Of a stretch of 64,000 nt of DNA, positions 35,101 through 42,734 are shown piece after piece. Source of the stretch: Paenibacillus endophyticus (GTDB lineage: Bacteria; Bacillota; Bacilli; Paenibacillales; Paenibacillaceae). Under the pieces are notes generated by a model. It ran no database searches and was not told where the DNA came from. It was given only the letters and a program-made list of their open reading frames with translations. Every line of letters begins with the position of its first letter. Position 1 is the stretch's first letter. The stretch is taken from contig NZ_JACHXW010000017.1 of assembly GCF_014192395.1 (NCBI RefSeq), positions 43,331 through 107,330 of the forward strand. The letters are read 5' to 3'. Both the position numbers and the translations under genes were made by a program.

Positions 35101-36285
35101 TATTCGGGACAAGTATATAGCGATAATGATATTCTATTCGCGATTGCTAACCCTAATGATGGAATCGTTGATCGCCATGAATTTGAAAGCCAACCGCCGA
35201 ACTATTCAGCAAACAGCATAGCCGAAGGTAATCTTCATATCGGCTATCGTTTCCAGGATCAAGCTAGACAGTTTATCAAAGCAAGCCCGCTCTTCTGGAT
35301 AGATGGCGGACAAGCCGATAATCCAGACCCAAGCTCGCCTACGTTTGACCCAGTTACGACGGGAGCGGATCCATTCCCATTCCCTAACGTGGTCGGCAAA
35401 GCAACGGACAGCTTCGCAAAACGCTGGAATAAGTTCGGACTTGAGCTGGCGCCGACTGCGCCAGGCAAACTGACTTTGACTTATGATTCGAACGTATCGC
35501 AAAGTGCGGGCACAACGATTACCGTATTCCGATTTGATCCATACAACAGCACATGGGAAAATATCGGTGGCGTTGTAGACGATAAAAAACATACGATCAC
35601 CGTTCCTTTCACGAAATTCGGTTATTATGTCGCTGTGAAGCTTACACGCGGCTTCAATGACATTAACGATCATCCTTATGCACGAGAAGCAATGGAAGCT
35701 ATTTATTCAAAAGGCGTAATGAATGCAGTCGATCCAATTGGCGTGTTCGGCGCAGACCGCTATGTAACGCGAGGTGAATTCACTCGTATGATCATTCGTG
35801 CTTTGGATACACCGCTTAATTATGGCGGAGATTTGCACTTCTCTTACTATCCAGAGACAATCACCAATGCAAGCAACGCGAACGCCATCTATGACTATCG
35901 TTATATTGAGACAGCAGCGCGTGCTGGTTTTGTTCGCGGAACAAGACCAGGTTTCTTCGATGAAGATATTGATTTATCCCGTCAGGATGCTTCGGTTGTA
36001 CTGGCTAGAGCGTTGAATCTTAAACTAGAGACAGATGCGAAGAAAGCCAAGGCTGCTCTAGACAAAACCTATAAGGATTCGGGCAGCTTTGATTATTATT
36101 CGATTCCAGCTGTTATCGCTATTCAGAAAAAGGCTTTTATCCAAGGATCGCTCATTGATCCGAGTAATCCGAAGGGTGGTTCTGTATTCAACCCTAAAGC
36201 TAAGCTGCTCCGCAGCGATGCTGCAATCATCATTGCAAGAGTAATGGCTGATTTGAAGAAATTGCCTAAAATCTATAGTCAGTAA
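32173..36285 (+). CDS. Large secreted SLH-domain surface protein
   Basis: A 1370-residue exported protein. It has a signal peptide (about 1-29, MKRLLSLALTLALLITLLPP, cut near ANAAG) and a long beta-rich middle of about 1100 residues with no enzyme motif I recognise. Several repeats resemble Ig-like folds (about 30-130, 140-250 and beyond). The C-terminus has three SLH motifs: a clear one (about 1160-1210, FNDINDHPYAREAMEAIYSK and VTRGEFTRMIIRAL) and two diverged (RQDASVVLARALN; LRSDAAIIIARVM). It starts with TTG, with AAAGGAGG upstream. It probably forms part of the surface layer, anchored to the pyruvylated polymer. Confidence 0.88.
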   Translation: MKRLLSLALTLALLITLLPPFGSSQVANAAGSYFLFSNENAAPGSARIVSSQSVKIEGTINGVVGNSISYNVKQITWNGAKETEVNKTEEITTGISTSTGDNSIVISNLTLFPGLNKITFKGIAGASTVSESIYIEYRNSPMLYDLKATFENKDYVMPEDQPTMLYSTAPLVQQTGEIVISGKAPNAQKITVVINDRSYDFNVSTTSSDSRFSTSLLSIQKGLNKIILKVHNNGQIVETTREVAFYNGEVTFYDLKMATTSQSVALEPNLNFSTNAVTADSIQVTGNVILPLPLYDLTGTNPSATIPVTAANLRPLLSMELKQGSGTSGTSTTISPIASSITFTPTAIDSTTKFITVAYKYNLPALTYDQTNQLRLLAPNGAALQGSEWKTFVIRNSSLAYIYDINYLSGYDPSMTSASQLQGLQSTDIPADGVNVYAMPMGVEVLIGNYGSGPYTDLLLLNNKPASDLTAGFTQNSHTEIVYRTINNQSVPFLRAFIEVNKLPTFGTNSLSFKLKTGSTEVKTVIAKLLYGPYVKFDTLVEGMKVEYDSVRDAPLVLLNKLGLFNGQLFNVANQSDVIYKATTTAQQSVFLYINNVEIPLEANVSQTKFKPTGTTESIFNILNKAGENTVKFVFRTTKNTYENTFKFNVVPTNLPVIPAPNTDGVYPYSANLSTPLPNDANFPKQGSIYTTKEARLNVYGTFDFIDLGGETTFAAGHTNLNTTQGQYIVRISSPNWSTDIKWDLTREFTPTKKGVPLPAYATQPYNSGLDSNNIDKNVSTPDAKIDFFYDVDGQYFYFKIINQKMPEDGSSQVYVMTVFNSGEAGPRATYRMEIDATSIPYSILAPLVEERTTNQNYTEVIIASPGAETLLIGKEVAKKVKFIDYSQSTPQYIDAFSITVKELKPNKANKITFTITRGQDKITDFFNIVYQPANIPGAQYLEKMQSSHKVFDGNLVLAFAKNSKLVRPSYNSSTNYSGQVYSDNDILFAIANPNDGIVDRHEFESQPPNYSANSIAEGNLHIGYRFQDQARQFIKASPLFWIDGGQADNPDPSSPTFDPVTTGADPFPFPNVVGKATDSFAKRWNKFGLELAPTAPGKLTLTYDSNVSQSAGTTITVFRFDPYNSTWENIGGVVDDKKHTITVPFTKFGYYVAVKLTRGFNDINDHPYAREAMEAIYSKGVMNAVDPIGVFGADRYVTRGEFTRMIIRALDTPLNYGGDLHFSYYPETITNASNANAIYDYRYIETAARAGFVRGTRPGFFDEDIDLSRQDASVVLARALNLKLETDAKKAKAALDKTYKDSGSFDYYSIPAVIAIQKKAFIQGSLIDPSNPKGGSVFNPKAKLLRSDAAIIIARVMADLKKLPKIYSQ

Positions 36286-36332
36286 CATAAACAAAAGCAG
36301 AGCGGCAACATGCCGTTCTGCTTTTGTTTATG
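36286..36332 (+). terminator. Long-stem terminator after the SLH protein gene
   Basis: A 21-bp stem (36286-36306 with 36312-36332, one G-T mismatch) and a 5-base loop. T-richness lies in the 3' arm (CTTTTGTTTATG), so it also works for the other strand. Confidence 0.8.
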
Positions 36333-36600
36333 GGCAACGTGAAACATTATCCATGGAAAATGTTTGACATCGACGATTTCTATGAAAACAAGCTATACTA
36401 ACCAAGTACTCAGTAGGCACGGGCATTATGTCTAATGAGTCACAAACCCCGCAAAAATAAATTTTTAAATTATTTTCCGCAACATCGCAACTTTTCGCTA
36501 CAGCGTGCGTTTAAATACATGACGTTGTAACAATTGCTTGGTTTGATGCGATGGACCTATTGCTGCTGGAAAGGAATTGGAATGAATTCACAACTTCCTC

Positions 36601-36629
36601 TTTACGGTACGGCCCACCCATTGTATAAT
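36601..36629 (+). promoter_or_regulatory. Candidate main promoter of the S-layer gene
   Basis: TTTACG (36601-36606), 17 bases, TATAAT (36624-36629). It implies a leader of about 140 bases to ATG 36773 or about 215 to ATG 36851. A TTGACA at 36364 and TATACT at 36394 also occur, but 24 bases apart. The remaining gap 36333-36600 shows no gene. Confidence 0.5.
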
Positions 36630-36679
36630 ATTATAGTGGTGGCGCGACTCTAGCAATTTATAACTTTTTTTTACAAGTT

Positions 36680-36721
36680 TCTACGACATGATTTTACAAA
36701 TGGGTTTATCATGAACGTAGA
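36680..36721 (+). other. Stable hairpin in the S-layer mRNA leader
   Basis: TCTACG-A-CATGAT (36680-36692) pairs with ATCATG-AA-CGTAGA (36708-36721): two 6-bp helices around a small internal loop, 15-base apical loop. It may stabilise the mRNA, as leader hairpins do for other abundant proteins (inference). Confidence 0.5.
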
Positions 36722-36850
36722 CATCATTTATATCAAATCTATGCTCAACTCTGGAAAGGGGGTGAATCGGCTATGAGGGAAAAGAGCAATTCACTATTTA
36801 AACAAAACTCTCAACAACCGCACGTATTTAGAGGAGGAGAAATAAAGGTT

Positions 36851-39304
36851 ATGAAGAAAAAAATAGCAGCATTTGTACTAGCTACAGCGCTAGTGCTTCC
36901 AATTTCCGTTCCAGCGTTTGCAGCAACACCTTCTGATGTTGTAGGTAAACCAGTACAATCATCAGTAGAAGAACTAACAGCACTAGGCATTATCCAAGGT
37001 TACGAGGATGGTACTTTCAAACCTGAGAACCAAATCACTCGTGCAGAGCTTGCAAAAATCATCGTTATCGCTTCTGGTAACGAAGGTGCTGCAAACTTGA
37101 TGGCAAGCGTTAAACCAGCATTCACTGACGTTAAAGCTAGCCAATGGTACACTGGCTACATCAACGCAGCTGCTGCTAAAGGTTACATCGTTGGTTACAA
37201 CGGTAAATTCCGTCCAAGCGATAGCGTTAAATTTGAAGAGGTTGTAGCTATCCTAGTTCGTTCATTGGGCTACAAAGAAAGCCAATTGTCCGGCGCATGG
37301 CCGTACAACTACCTTCTTGCAGCACAAGATACTAAAGATGGCAGCTTGTTCGAAGGCCTAGACATTACGCCTGGAACAACAGCTAACCGCGGTATTGTTG
37401 CTAGATTGACTTCTAACACAATTAACGCTAAAACAGTAACATACACAGGCACTAACGGTGATGTTGTTACTTATGGTGACAAACTGGTTACTAAAATCGG
37501 TGAAACATCGAAAGCCGTAGTATCCGCTGCAACACTTACTAGCGACAAAGAAATTTCTCTTGACGGCGCTCTTGTTAAAACTTCTGACAAATTTGTTGTA
37601 ACTGGCGGAAAAGCTCTTGCTGATCTAGTTGGTCACACAGTTACAGTTGTTAAAACAAAAGACAAAAAACAAGTTCTTGCAGTAACTGATGCTCAAGCAT
37701 CTGACAAAATTGTTGCAATTGAAAATGATGCAACTGCAGACACTGTAGGTTACAACACTTACATTGTTGACAAAAACAGCAAATCCTACACAACAGTAGG
37801 CACTGGCAAGTACCTTGGTTTCCAAGATAACTTCGTAAATCAAGTAATTGGAACAAACCTTGCTGCTGCTAAAAAAGCTACATTGTTCTTGAACGATGAT
37901 GGTCAAGTTCAATTCGTATCAGTTGTAACTTACACTGAAGACAAATTGGTAACTGGTTACGAAGCAAAAACTTCTTTCCGTGATGCTCGCGTTAACTATG
38001 CAACTAATGCTTCTGTAAGCATTAAAGATTCAACTAGCGTTAAACTTAACGGAGTTGTTGCATCTGCAGCAGACCTGAAAGAAAATGACGTAATTCGTTT
38101 CGTATTGAGCGGAACATCTGCTGTTATCCTTGAAGCTACTCGCGAAACTGTAACAGGTAAAGTTGAGCAAGTTAAAGTTGAAGGCGGCAAATACTACTAC
38201 ACTGTTTCTGGTAAAGTATACGAAGACTTGTTCGCTACAAGTTCTGCTACTGCTCTAACTTTGAACTCGGAGTACACTTTGCTCTTGAACAAAGATGGTA
38301 AAATTGCTGGTTCAAAAGCAGCTTCTGCTAATACATCGAGCAACTATGCAGTTGCTATTGAAACTGCTGTTCCAAACGTTTCTGTAATTGAGAATGGCGA
38401 AGTGAAACCTGGTTTCACTAAACTTGAAGTATTCTCAGTTAAAGAAAACAAAAATGTTGTAGTTTATTTGAAACCTACAGATATTACTGGTAATATCGTT
38501 GATAACTCGATCGTTAAGTTGACTTACAACTCTGACGGTAAAGTTACTAAAGCGGCAGTAACTTCTACTTCTGCAGCTACTGGCGTAATTGTTAAAGATG
38601 TAACTGCAACTACAATTGCTACTACTACAAACTCGACATACTATGTAAACAGCAACACAGTTTACTTGGATGCTTCGAATCGTGGTGACAATGTTGTGTC
38701 CGTTGCAACTGCTGCTAAAGTTACTAAAAATGACGTAATCGCTGTTGTTCTTAACAGTAACAACGTAAATGCTGATTTGGTAGTATTGGTATCTGATTCT
38801 GATGCTGCTAACACTGAAACAACTGTACGTGGTACTTATGTATCGAAATATTCTGTTGCATCGGGTTCAACTACTTCTTACTTCGTAACATTGAATGTAA
38901 AAGGTACTGAAACTCCACTTGCTGTAACGCAAACTGCTTACGATGATATTACTGCAACTGCTAAACACCAAATCGTAACTTTGACTGACCTTGTTGGTGG
39001 TAAATACAACGGTGCTAGCAACGCAACACCGAATGTAACTGCTCTGACAGATGTTTCTTCTTCAAACAGCACATTCAAAGCTACTGTTGGTGGAACAGCT
39101 AAAGATTACATTGTTTCCCCTGGAACTACTGTTTACTCAGTAGATAAAGACGGTAAAGTGATCATCGATACTTTCGGTGCTATCTCTGCTGTTGTTGGTG
39201 GAGTAATCGGTACTGACTTCAACCTTTATGTAGTAGCTTCTGACAACGTAGTTGGCGGAACTTACACTGAAGCGGCTGTAGTCGTTGTTAAATTGTTGAA
39301 ATAG
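36851..39304 (+). CDS. Probable main S-layer protein with N-terminal SLH domains
   Basis: An 817-residue exported protein. The signal peptide MKKKIAAFVLATALVLPISV ends at PAFAA. Three SLH motifs follow: VEELTALGIIQGYEDGTFKP with ITRAELAKIIVIA, FTDVKASQWYTGYINAAAAK, and a diverged WPYNYLLAAQ unit. The rest is Thr/Val/Lys/Ala-rich with no cysteine, as in self-assembling S-layer proteins. Codon use is strikingly biased toward GCT, GTT, ACT, AAA and CGT, unlike its neighbours, which points to very high expression. The frame also opens at ATG 36773, which has its own strong site GAAAGGGGGTGA. I place the main start at 36851 (AGAGGAGGAG upstream) because it gives a normal signal peptide. Confidence 0.9.
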   Translation: MKKKIAAFVLATALVLPISVPAFAATPSDVVGKPVQSSVEELTALGIIQGYEDGTFKPENQITRAELAKIIVIASGNEGAANLMASVKPAFTDVKASQWYTGYINAAAAKGYIVGYNGKFRPSDSVKFEEVVAILVRSLGYKESQLSGAWPYNYLLAAQDTKDGSLFEGLDITPGTTANRGIVARLTSNTINAKTVTYTGTNGDVVTYGDKLVTKIGETSKAVVSAATLTSDKEISLDGALVKTSDKFVVTGGKALADLVGHTVTVVKTKDKKQVLAVTDAQASDKIVAIENDATADTVGYNTYIVDKNSKSYTTVGTGKYLGFQDNFVNQVIGTNLAAAKKATLFLNDDGQVQFVSVVTYTEDKLVTGYEAKTSFRDARVNYATNASVSIKDSTSVKLNGVVASAADLKENDVIRFVLSGTSAVILEATRETVTGKVEQVKVEGGKYYYTVSGKVYEDLFATSSATALTLNSEYTLLLNKDGKIAGSKAASANTSSNYAVAIETAVPNVSVIENGEVKPGFTKLEVFSVKENKNVVVYLKPTDITGNIVDNSIVKLTYNSDGKVTKAAVTSTSAATGVIVKDVTATTIATTTNSTYYVNSNTVYLDASNRGDNVVSVATAAKVTKNDVIAVVLNSNNVNADLVVLVSDSDAANTETTVRGTYVSKYSVASGSTTSYFVTLNVKGTETPLAVTQTAYDDITATAKHQIVTLTDLVGGKYNGASNATPNVTALTDVSSSNSTFKATVGGTAKDYIVSPGTTVYSVDKDGKVIIDTFGAISAVVGGVIGTDFNLYVVASDNVVGGTYTEAAVVVVKLLK

Positions 39305-39340
39305 TATTTACCAATTTAACTTCATTATCAACTTTACAAA

Positions 39341-39375
39341 GAAAGGCCGTCACGTATGTGACGGCCTTTCTTTTG
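39341..39375 (+). terminator. Rho-independent terminator of the S-layer gene
   Basis: A perfect 13-bp stem GAAAGGCCGTCAC / GTGACGGCCTTTC, 4-base loop, then TTTTGTT. Confidence 0.93.
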
Positions 39376-39450
39376 TTCATACTCTGTTCATATGGAGCAG
39401 TTATATTTTTAAATAGGACTGTTTAAATATTTATGGTTTAAGGAGTTGAT

Positions 39451-39555
39451 GTGAAACAAATTAATGTAAACAAGAAACTTAAAGCACGTTTCTTACGTCT
39501 AATTATGTATATCAAAAAGATACGGAGTGAATCAGATGAATCCAAGAAGCTTTAG
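39451..39555 (+). CDS. Possible 34-residue upstream ORF overlapping the next gene
   Basis: A GTG with AAGGAG five bases upstream opens a 34-codon frame rich in Lys and Arg (VKQINVNKKLKARFLRLIMY then IKKIRSESDESKKL). Its stop lies 20 bases inside the gene starting at 39536, in another frame. It could be a leader peptide that couples translation. No homology is recognised; it may be chance. Confidence 0.3.
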   Translation: MKQINVNKKLKARFLRLIMYIKKIRSESDESKKL

Positions 39556-41617
39556 TAGAGTTCATAAGCTCGTTTTTGTATTAATTGCCCTAATCGTATT
39601 TGTAACGGCGATGCCTGAATCGCATGCAGCAACAACAACAGCAAACGTTTTTAAAAAGGTATCTCTATCGAAGGCATCTTATGTTCAATTAACAGATGCT
39701 AATCTAGTGCCGAGCGCCAGTGGTTCAACTGCAAGCTTTACTTTTACATTTTATAACGGTGACAGTACACCTATTAACCTTGTCGATTATTGGGCGCGTT
39801 TAAAATCGAAAGGAGGAAGCAAATATACGTTAACCTTGCTGGACGCAGATAAGAAAAAGAAGGTTTTGCCTAAGGCGACTACAACGTTAACCTTTTACAG
39901 CGAGGTAAGCTCGAAAATGACGTTGGATCAGTTAGTAGTAAATATAATAAAATTCGACTTTGCCGTATCAGGATATGAAAGGTCGATAGCACAATATTCT
40001 TTCCCAAAAGGATTTTCTAATCATGTCAAAGCTGGTGGATACAAGTCTATTTTGATTGGAAATTCAAACGTAAATGTTAGAATTGACCAAATTAATGCAA
40101 CCAAAAAAGATAAAAATTACGTTTTTAATGTATCTCTTGTAGCGCGCAACAATGGGAAGTTTGGCGTTGCACTCCCGCAGTATAGCTATTATGTGCAAAC
40201 ACCATCAGGACTATATAAGTTAGCATTACGAAATAAAACGGATGAAACCCTTACATTGGAACCTACCGTGTTGAATTCTGTTCGTTTAACAGGCAACATA
40301 CCGACGAGCGTAGCAACAAGTGGATGGAAACTTGTAGTTACACAAGGCATAGGTGCAGCTGAAACTACGAAAACAGAGTTACCCATTGTAATCCTTGAAG
40401 CTCCATTTAAATTAACGACAACAACAACAACTGCTAAAGCTTCATTTACGAATGATGATGGAACCTATGAGGTTGAATTAAAAAATGTTCAACGTTTACC
40501 ACTAAACAATCAAGATCAGGTTGTAGCTGAGTTGGTTATTCGAAATAAGGAATCAGTAAACTTGCCGTTACCAGATTTAACGGGCTTATTCTCGATTGAT
40601 GAAAATATAAAGCTTGCAACTAAACTGATTAAAAATAATGGTGATCTCGGTATTGCTCCCGGTGGTTCATCAGTAGTTAGCTATGTGGGCTCGATTCCTT
40701 ATGCGTATCAATGGAAAAAATTTAACTTGAAATTAAGTGAAAAAGAAAATGATACAACAATTGAGGTTGCTGAAGTAACGAAGTCCAATGTTACACCTAT
40801 TTCTGTTATAGCAGAAGGTGCTACGTATTTACAACAAAGCAATGGAGTACCTTTTGCTGCAGAGGTAACAGATGTAAGAACTTATACAGGCACGAAAAAT
40901 GATACATTCGTCGTATTTGTAGATGTTACAAATAAACAAAATAGAAGTAGTGCGCTACCAGTATGGTCAGGCTATTTCCAAACAGCAGATGGGAGCATTT
41001 TTGATGCAAAAGTTCAAAAACCTAATGTACTTATTAATCCAACTAAGAAAGAACAAATGATGGTGTGGACAGAACTTCCTGAAGGTATTGATAAAACCGG
41101 TATTAAGCTTGTTTTAGGGGAGGCTTACAATGAAAATGGATTGATTCAAGGGACAGGTGAACCAACAGGATACTTACGTGCGGTTCAACTGTCGCTTCCT
41201 AACGAGAAAGAAGCAACATCAAGTTTCAAACAGCTTGAGGTAGGGCCTTACACAATTGAAATGAATTATTATAATGCATTTATGGATGGACATATTTTGG
41301 ATGCTGATATAGGTGGTAAAGTTAAGAAAAATAATGATTATGCAAGCTATTCACAATCGCAGCTTACATTGGAATTGGAACGAAAAGATTTGAACCAAAT
41401 TCTGCTCTCTAAAACAATCTCTTTCGAGGGTAATGTTGAGGGTAGTATTAAGTGGAAAATCGGTGAAAATTATAGTGAGATTAAAGAAGAAATTAAAGAT
41501 CTAGCTGTGTGGGATAACTATACATTAAACGTTTATGAAACCTTCAACGGGAATAAAAAATTACTAGCAAGTGTTCCCACACAATGGTCTATGGTAACAA
41601 ACTGGATTGCTGAATAA
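39536..41617 (+). CDS. Unrecognised secreted protein of tandem beta-type domains
   Basis: A 693-residue exported protein; I do not recognise the family. Signal peptide: about 1-32 (VHKLVFVLIALIVFVTAM, cut near SHAAT). About five segments of 110-150 residues follow and look distantly alike. Each runs through a beta pattern with 'N.....LPLP/ALPVWSGYFQT.DGS', for example GVALPQYSYYVQTPSGLYKL and SALPVWSGYFQTADGSIFDA. There are no SLH, LPXTG or membrane helices after the signal. Base composition is AT-richer than most of the window. It sits directly after the S-layer gene, so a surface role is likely. The start is ATG 39536 (GGAGTGA upstream); GTG 39527 is an alternative. Confidence 0.78.
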   Translation: MNPRSFSRVHKLVFVLIALIVFVTAMPESHAATTTANVFKKVSLSKASYVQLTDANLVPSASGSTASFTFTFYNGDSTPINLVDYWARLKSKGGSKYTLTLLDADKKKKVLPKATTTLTFYSEVSSKMTLDQLVVNIIKFDFAVSGYERSIAQYSFPKGFSNHVKAGGYKSILIGNSNVNVRIDQINATKKDKNYVFNVSLVARNNGKFGVALPQYSYYVQTPSGLYKLALRNKTDETLTLEPTVLNSVRLTGNIPTSVATSGWKLVVTQGIGAAETTKTELPIVILEAPFKLTTTTTTAKASFTNDDGTYEVELKNVQRLPLNNQDQVVAELVIRNKESVNLPLPDLTGLFSIDENIKLATKLIKNNGDLGIAPGGSSVVSYVGSIPYAYQWKKFNLKLSEKENDTTIEVAEVTKSNVTPISVIAEGATYLQQSNGVPFAAEVTDVRTYTGTKNDTFVVFVDVTNKQNRSSALPVWSGYFQTADGSIFDAKVQKPNVLINPTKKEQMMVWTELPEGIDKTGIKLVLGEAYNENGLIQGTGEPTGYLRAVQLSLPNEKEATSSFKQLEVGPYTIEMNYYNAFMDGHILDADIGGKVKKNNDYASYSQSQLTLELERKDLNQILLSKTISFEGNVEGSIKWKIGENYSEIKEEIKDLAVWDNYTLNVYETFNGNKKLLASVPTQWSMVTNWIAE

Positions 41618-41696
41618 TTATTCATAAGAAAACTGGTTTCTCCTACTTCAATCTAGTATCCTAATAGGAGACGCATGATAGAGAGGAGAGTTACTA

Positions 41697-42185
41697 GTGA
41701 AAAAAAATGTAGCACGTGGAATTGTTGCGGCTGTATTGATAGGAGCTGGAGTGTGGGTCGGCGTGAATTTTGCTTCGCCTCTTGAAGCAGAATCCAATGC
41801 GCTCACTCCGGGCTCAGCGGAGGATCCAGTTGTTACAAAGAGCTATGTAGACGCATTGCTTAGCAATAATAACGGAGGCTCATCTGGGGGCGGAACAACG
41901 CCTGCTGTCGATTCCCAGCTAGAAGTTGTAACGGTGCCCGTGGGGAAAACATTAATGGCTGGCCAAGGCACAGAGGTCATTGTGCGCGTTGGAAAAGCGA
42001 TAGCGTATAGCTCTGATGCAAGCGGAATAGCAGATTTGACTGGCGGAACGGATCTAACAAAGGGCAAAGCGGTTCCAACCAACCACTTGCTGTTATTCCC
42101 TCGCGCGGGACGGGGCATATTGCCGGACCCAAATCAGAAAAATGGACTGACCGTATTAGTTAAAGGCAGCTATACTTTGCAATAA
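41697..42185 (+). CDS. Small exported protein of unknown function
   Basis: A 162-residue protein starting with GTG (GAGAGGAGAG upstream). An N-terminal hydrophobic segment (about 7-26) acts as signal or anchor. After it come TPGSAEDPVVTKSYVDALL, a Gly/Ser linker, and a compact C-terminal domain with LEVVTVPVGKTLMAGQGTEV, then a region ending NHLLLFPRAGRGI and LTVLVKGSYTLQ. I recall similar proteins as conserved hypotheticals in spore-forming Firmicutes, but cannot name a function. No lipobox is visible. Confidence 0.75.
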   Translation: MKKNVARGIVAAVLIGAGVWVGVNFASPLEAESNALTPGSAEDPVVTKSYVDALLSNNNGGSSGGGTTPAVDSQLEVVTVPVGKTLMAGQGTEVIVRVGKAIAYSSDASGIADLTGGTDLTKGKAVPTNHLLLFPRAGRGILPDPNQKNGLTVLVKGSYTLQ

Positions 42186-42296
42186 TATGGATGATTAAGC
42201 TACATTTTACCCGAGCTGACAATAGATTATACGCTTCAAAACATGGAGATGGGCGCAGAATAGGATTGTGTTCGTATCCATATGGAGGTGTTATTC

Positions 42297-42575
42297 ATGA
42301 GTCGTTCGAATAAAGTAGTCGTTCCAACAAGCAAAGCTGCATTAAACCAATTAAAATATGAAATTGCCGCAGAGTTTGGATTAACTTCGGGAGCCTTTGC
42401 AGGTACCGGAGCTGATTCGGAATTTGCTGGAGAGTTGGGAGAGCAAGCGGGCGCTGGCGGCGGACATAGCGTGCATTGGTCTGCTCTATCTACTCGTCAA
42501 GCAGGCTCTGTCGGAGGCGAGATTACAAAACGGTTGATCGCTCAAGCTGAATCTGTATTAAATGGATACCAATAA
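42297..42575 (+). CDS. Alpha/beta-type small acid-soluble spore protein with a long linker
   Basis: A 92-residue SASP, which coats and protects spore DNA and is degraded at germination. The first conserved block is ALNQLKYEIAAEFGL, containing the GPR protease site (Glu-Ile in YEIAAEF). The second is GSVGGEITKRLIAQAE. Between them lies a Gly/Ala-rich stretch of about 40 residues, clearly longer than in common alpha/beta SASPs (about 20). GGAGGTG precedes ATG 42297; the frame opens 15 bases earlier. I did not find a convincing sigma-G promoter upstream. Confidence 0.9.
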   Translation: MSRSNKVVVPTSKAALNQLKYEIAAEFGLTSGAFAGTGADSEFAGELGEQAGAGGGHSVHWSALSTRQAGSVGGEITKRLIAQAESVLNGYQ

Positions 42576-42597
42576 CTGGTTAAAAACGTGGCGTCCA

Positions 42598-42626
42598 TTG
42601 ACACAAAGCGACATTTTCGGTATCAT
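42598..42626 (+). promoter_or_regulatory. Strong sigma-A promoter for metK
   Basis: A perfect TTGACA (42598-42603), 17 bases, then TATCAT (42621-42626). Confidence 0.75.
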
Positions 42627-42650
42627 ACTGTTTTAGAAGAGTTGTCAAAC

Positions 42651-42682
42651 AACCTTTTCCTTCGGGAAAAGGTTCATTTTTT
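42651..42682 (+). terminator. Terminator-like hairpin in the metK leader
   Basis: A perfect 10-bp stem AACCTTTTCC / GGAAAAGGTT closed by a TTCG tetraloop, followed by CATTTTTT. It lies between the strong promoter and metK, so it may attenuate metK; it may also simply end the SASP transcript. No S-box (SAM riboswitch) is seen. Confidence 0.75.
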
Positions 42683-42734
42683 GTGTAGAATGTCCGCACT
42701 TATTTCATACTAAGGTTGTAGGAGGTTGATACGA

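Noticed and set aside
36364..36399. TTGACA...TATACT promoter before the S-layer gene
   Set aside because: The spacing is 24 bases, too long for a sigma-A promoter; the pair at 36601-36629 fits better.
42576..42734. SAM (S-box) riboswitch upstream of metK
   Set aside because: No S-box motifs and too little sequence for the full aptamer.
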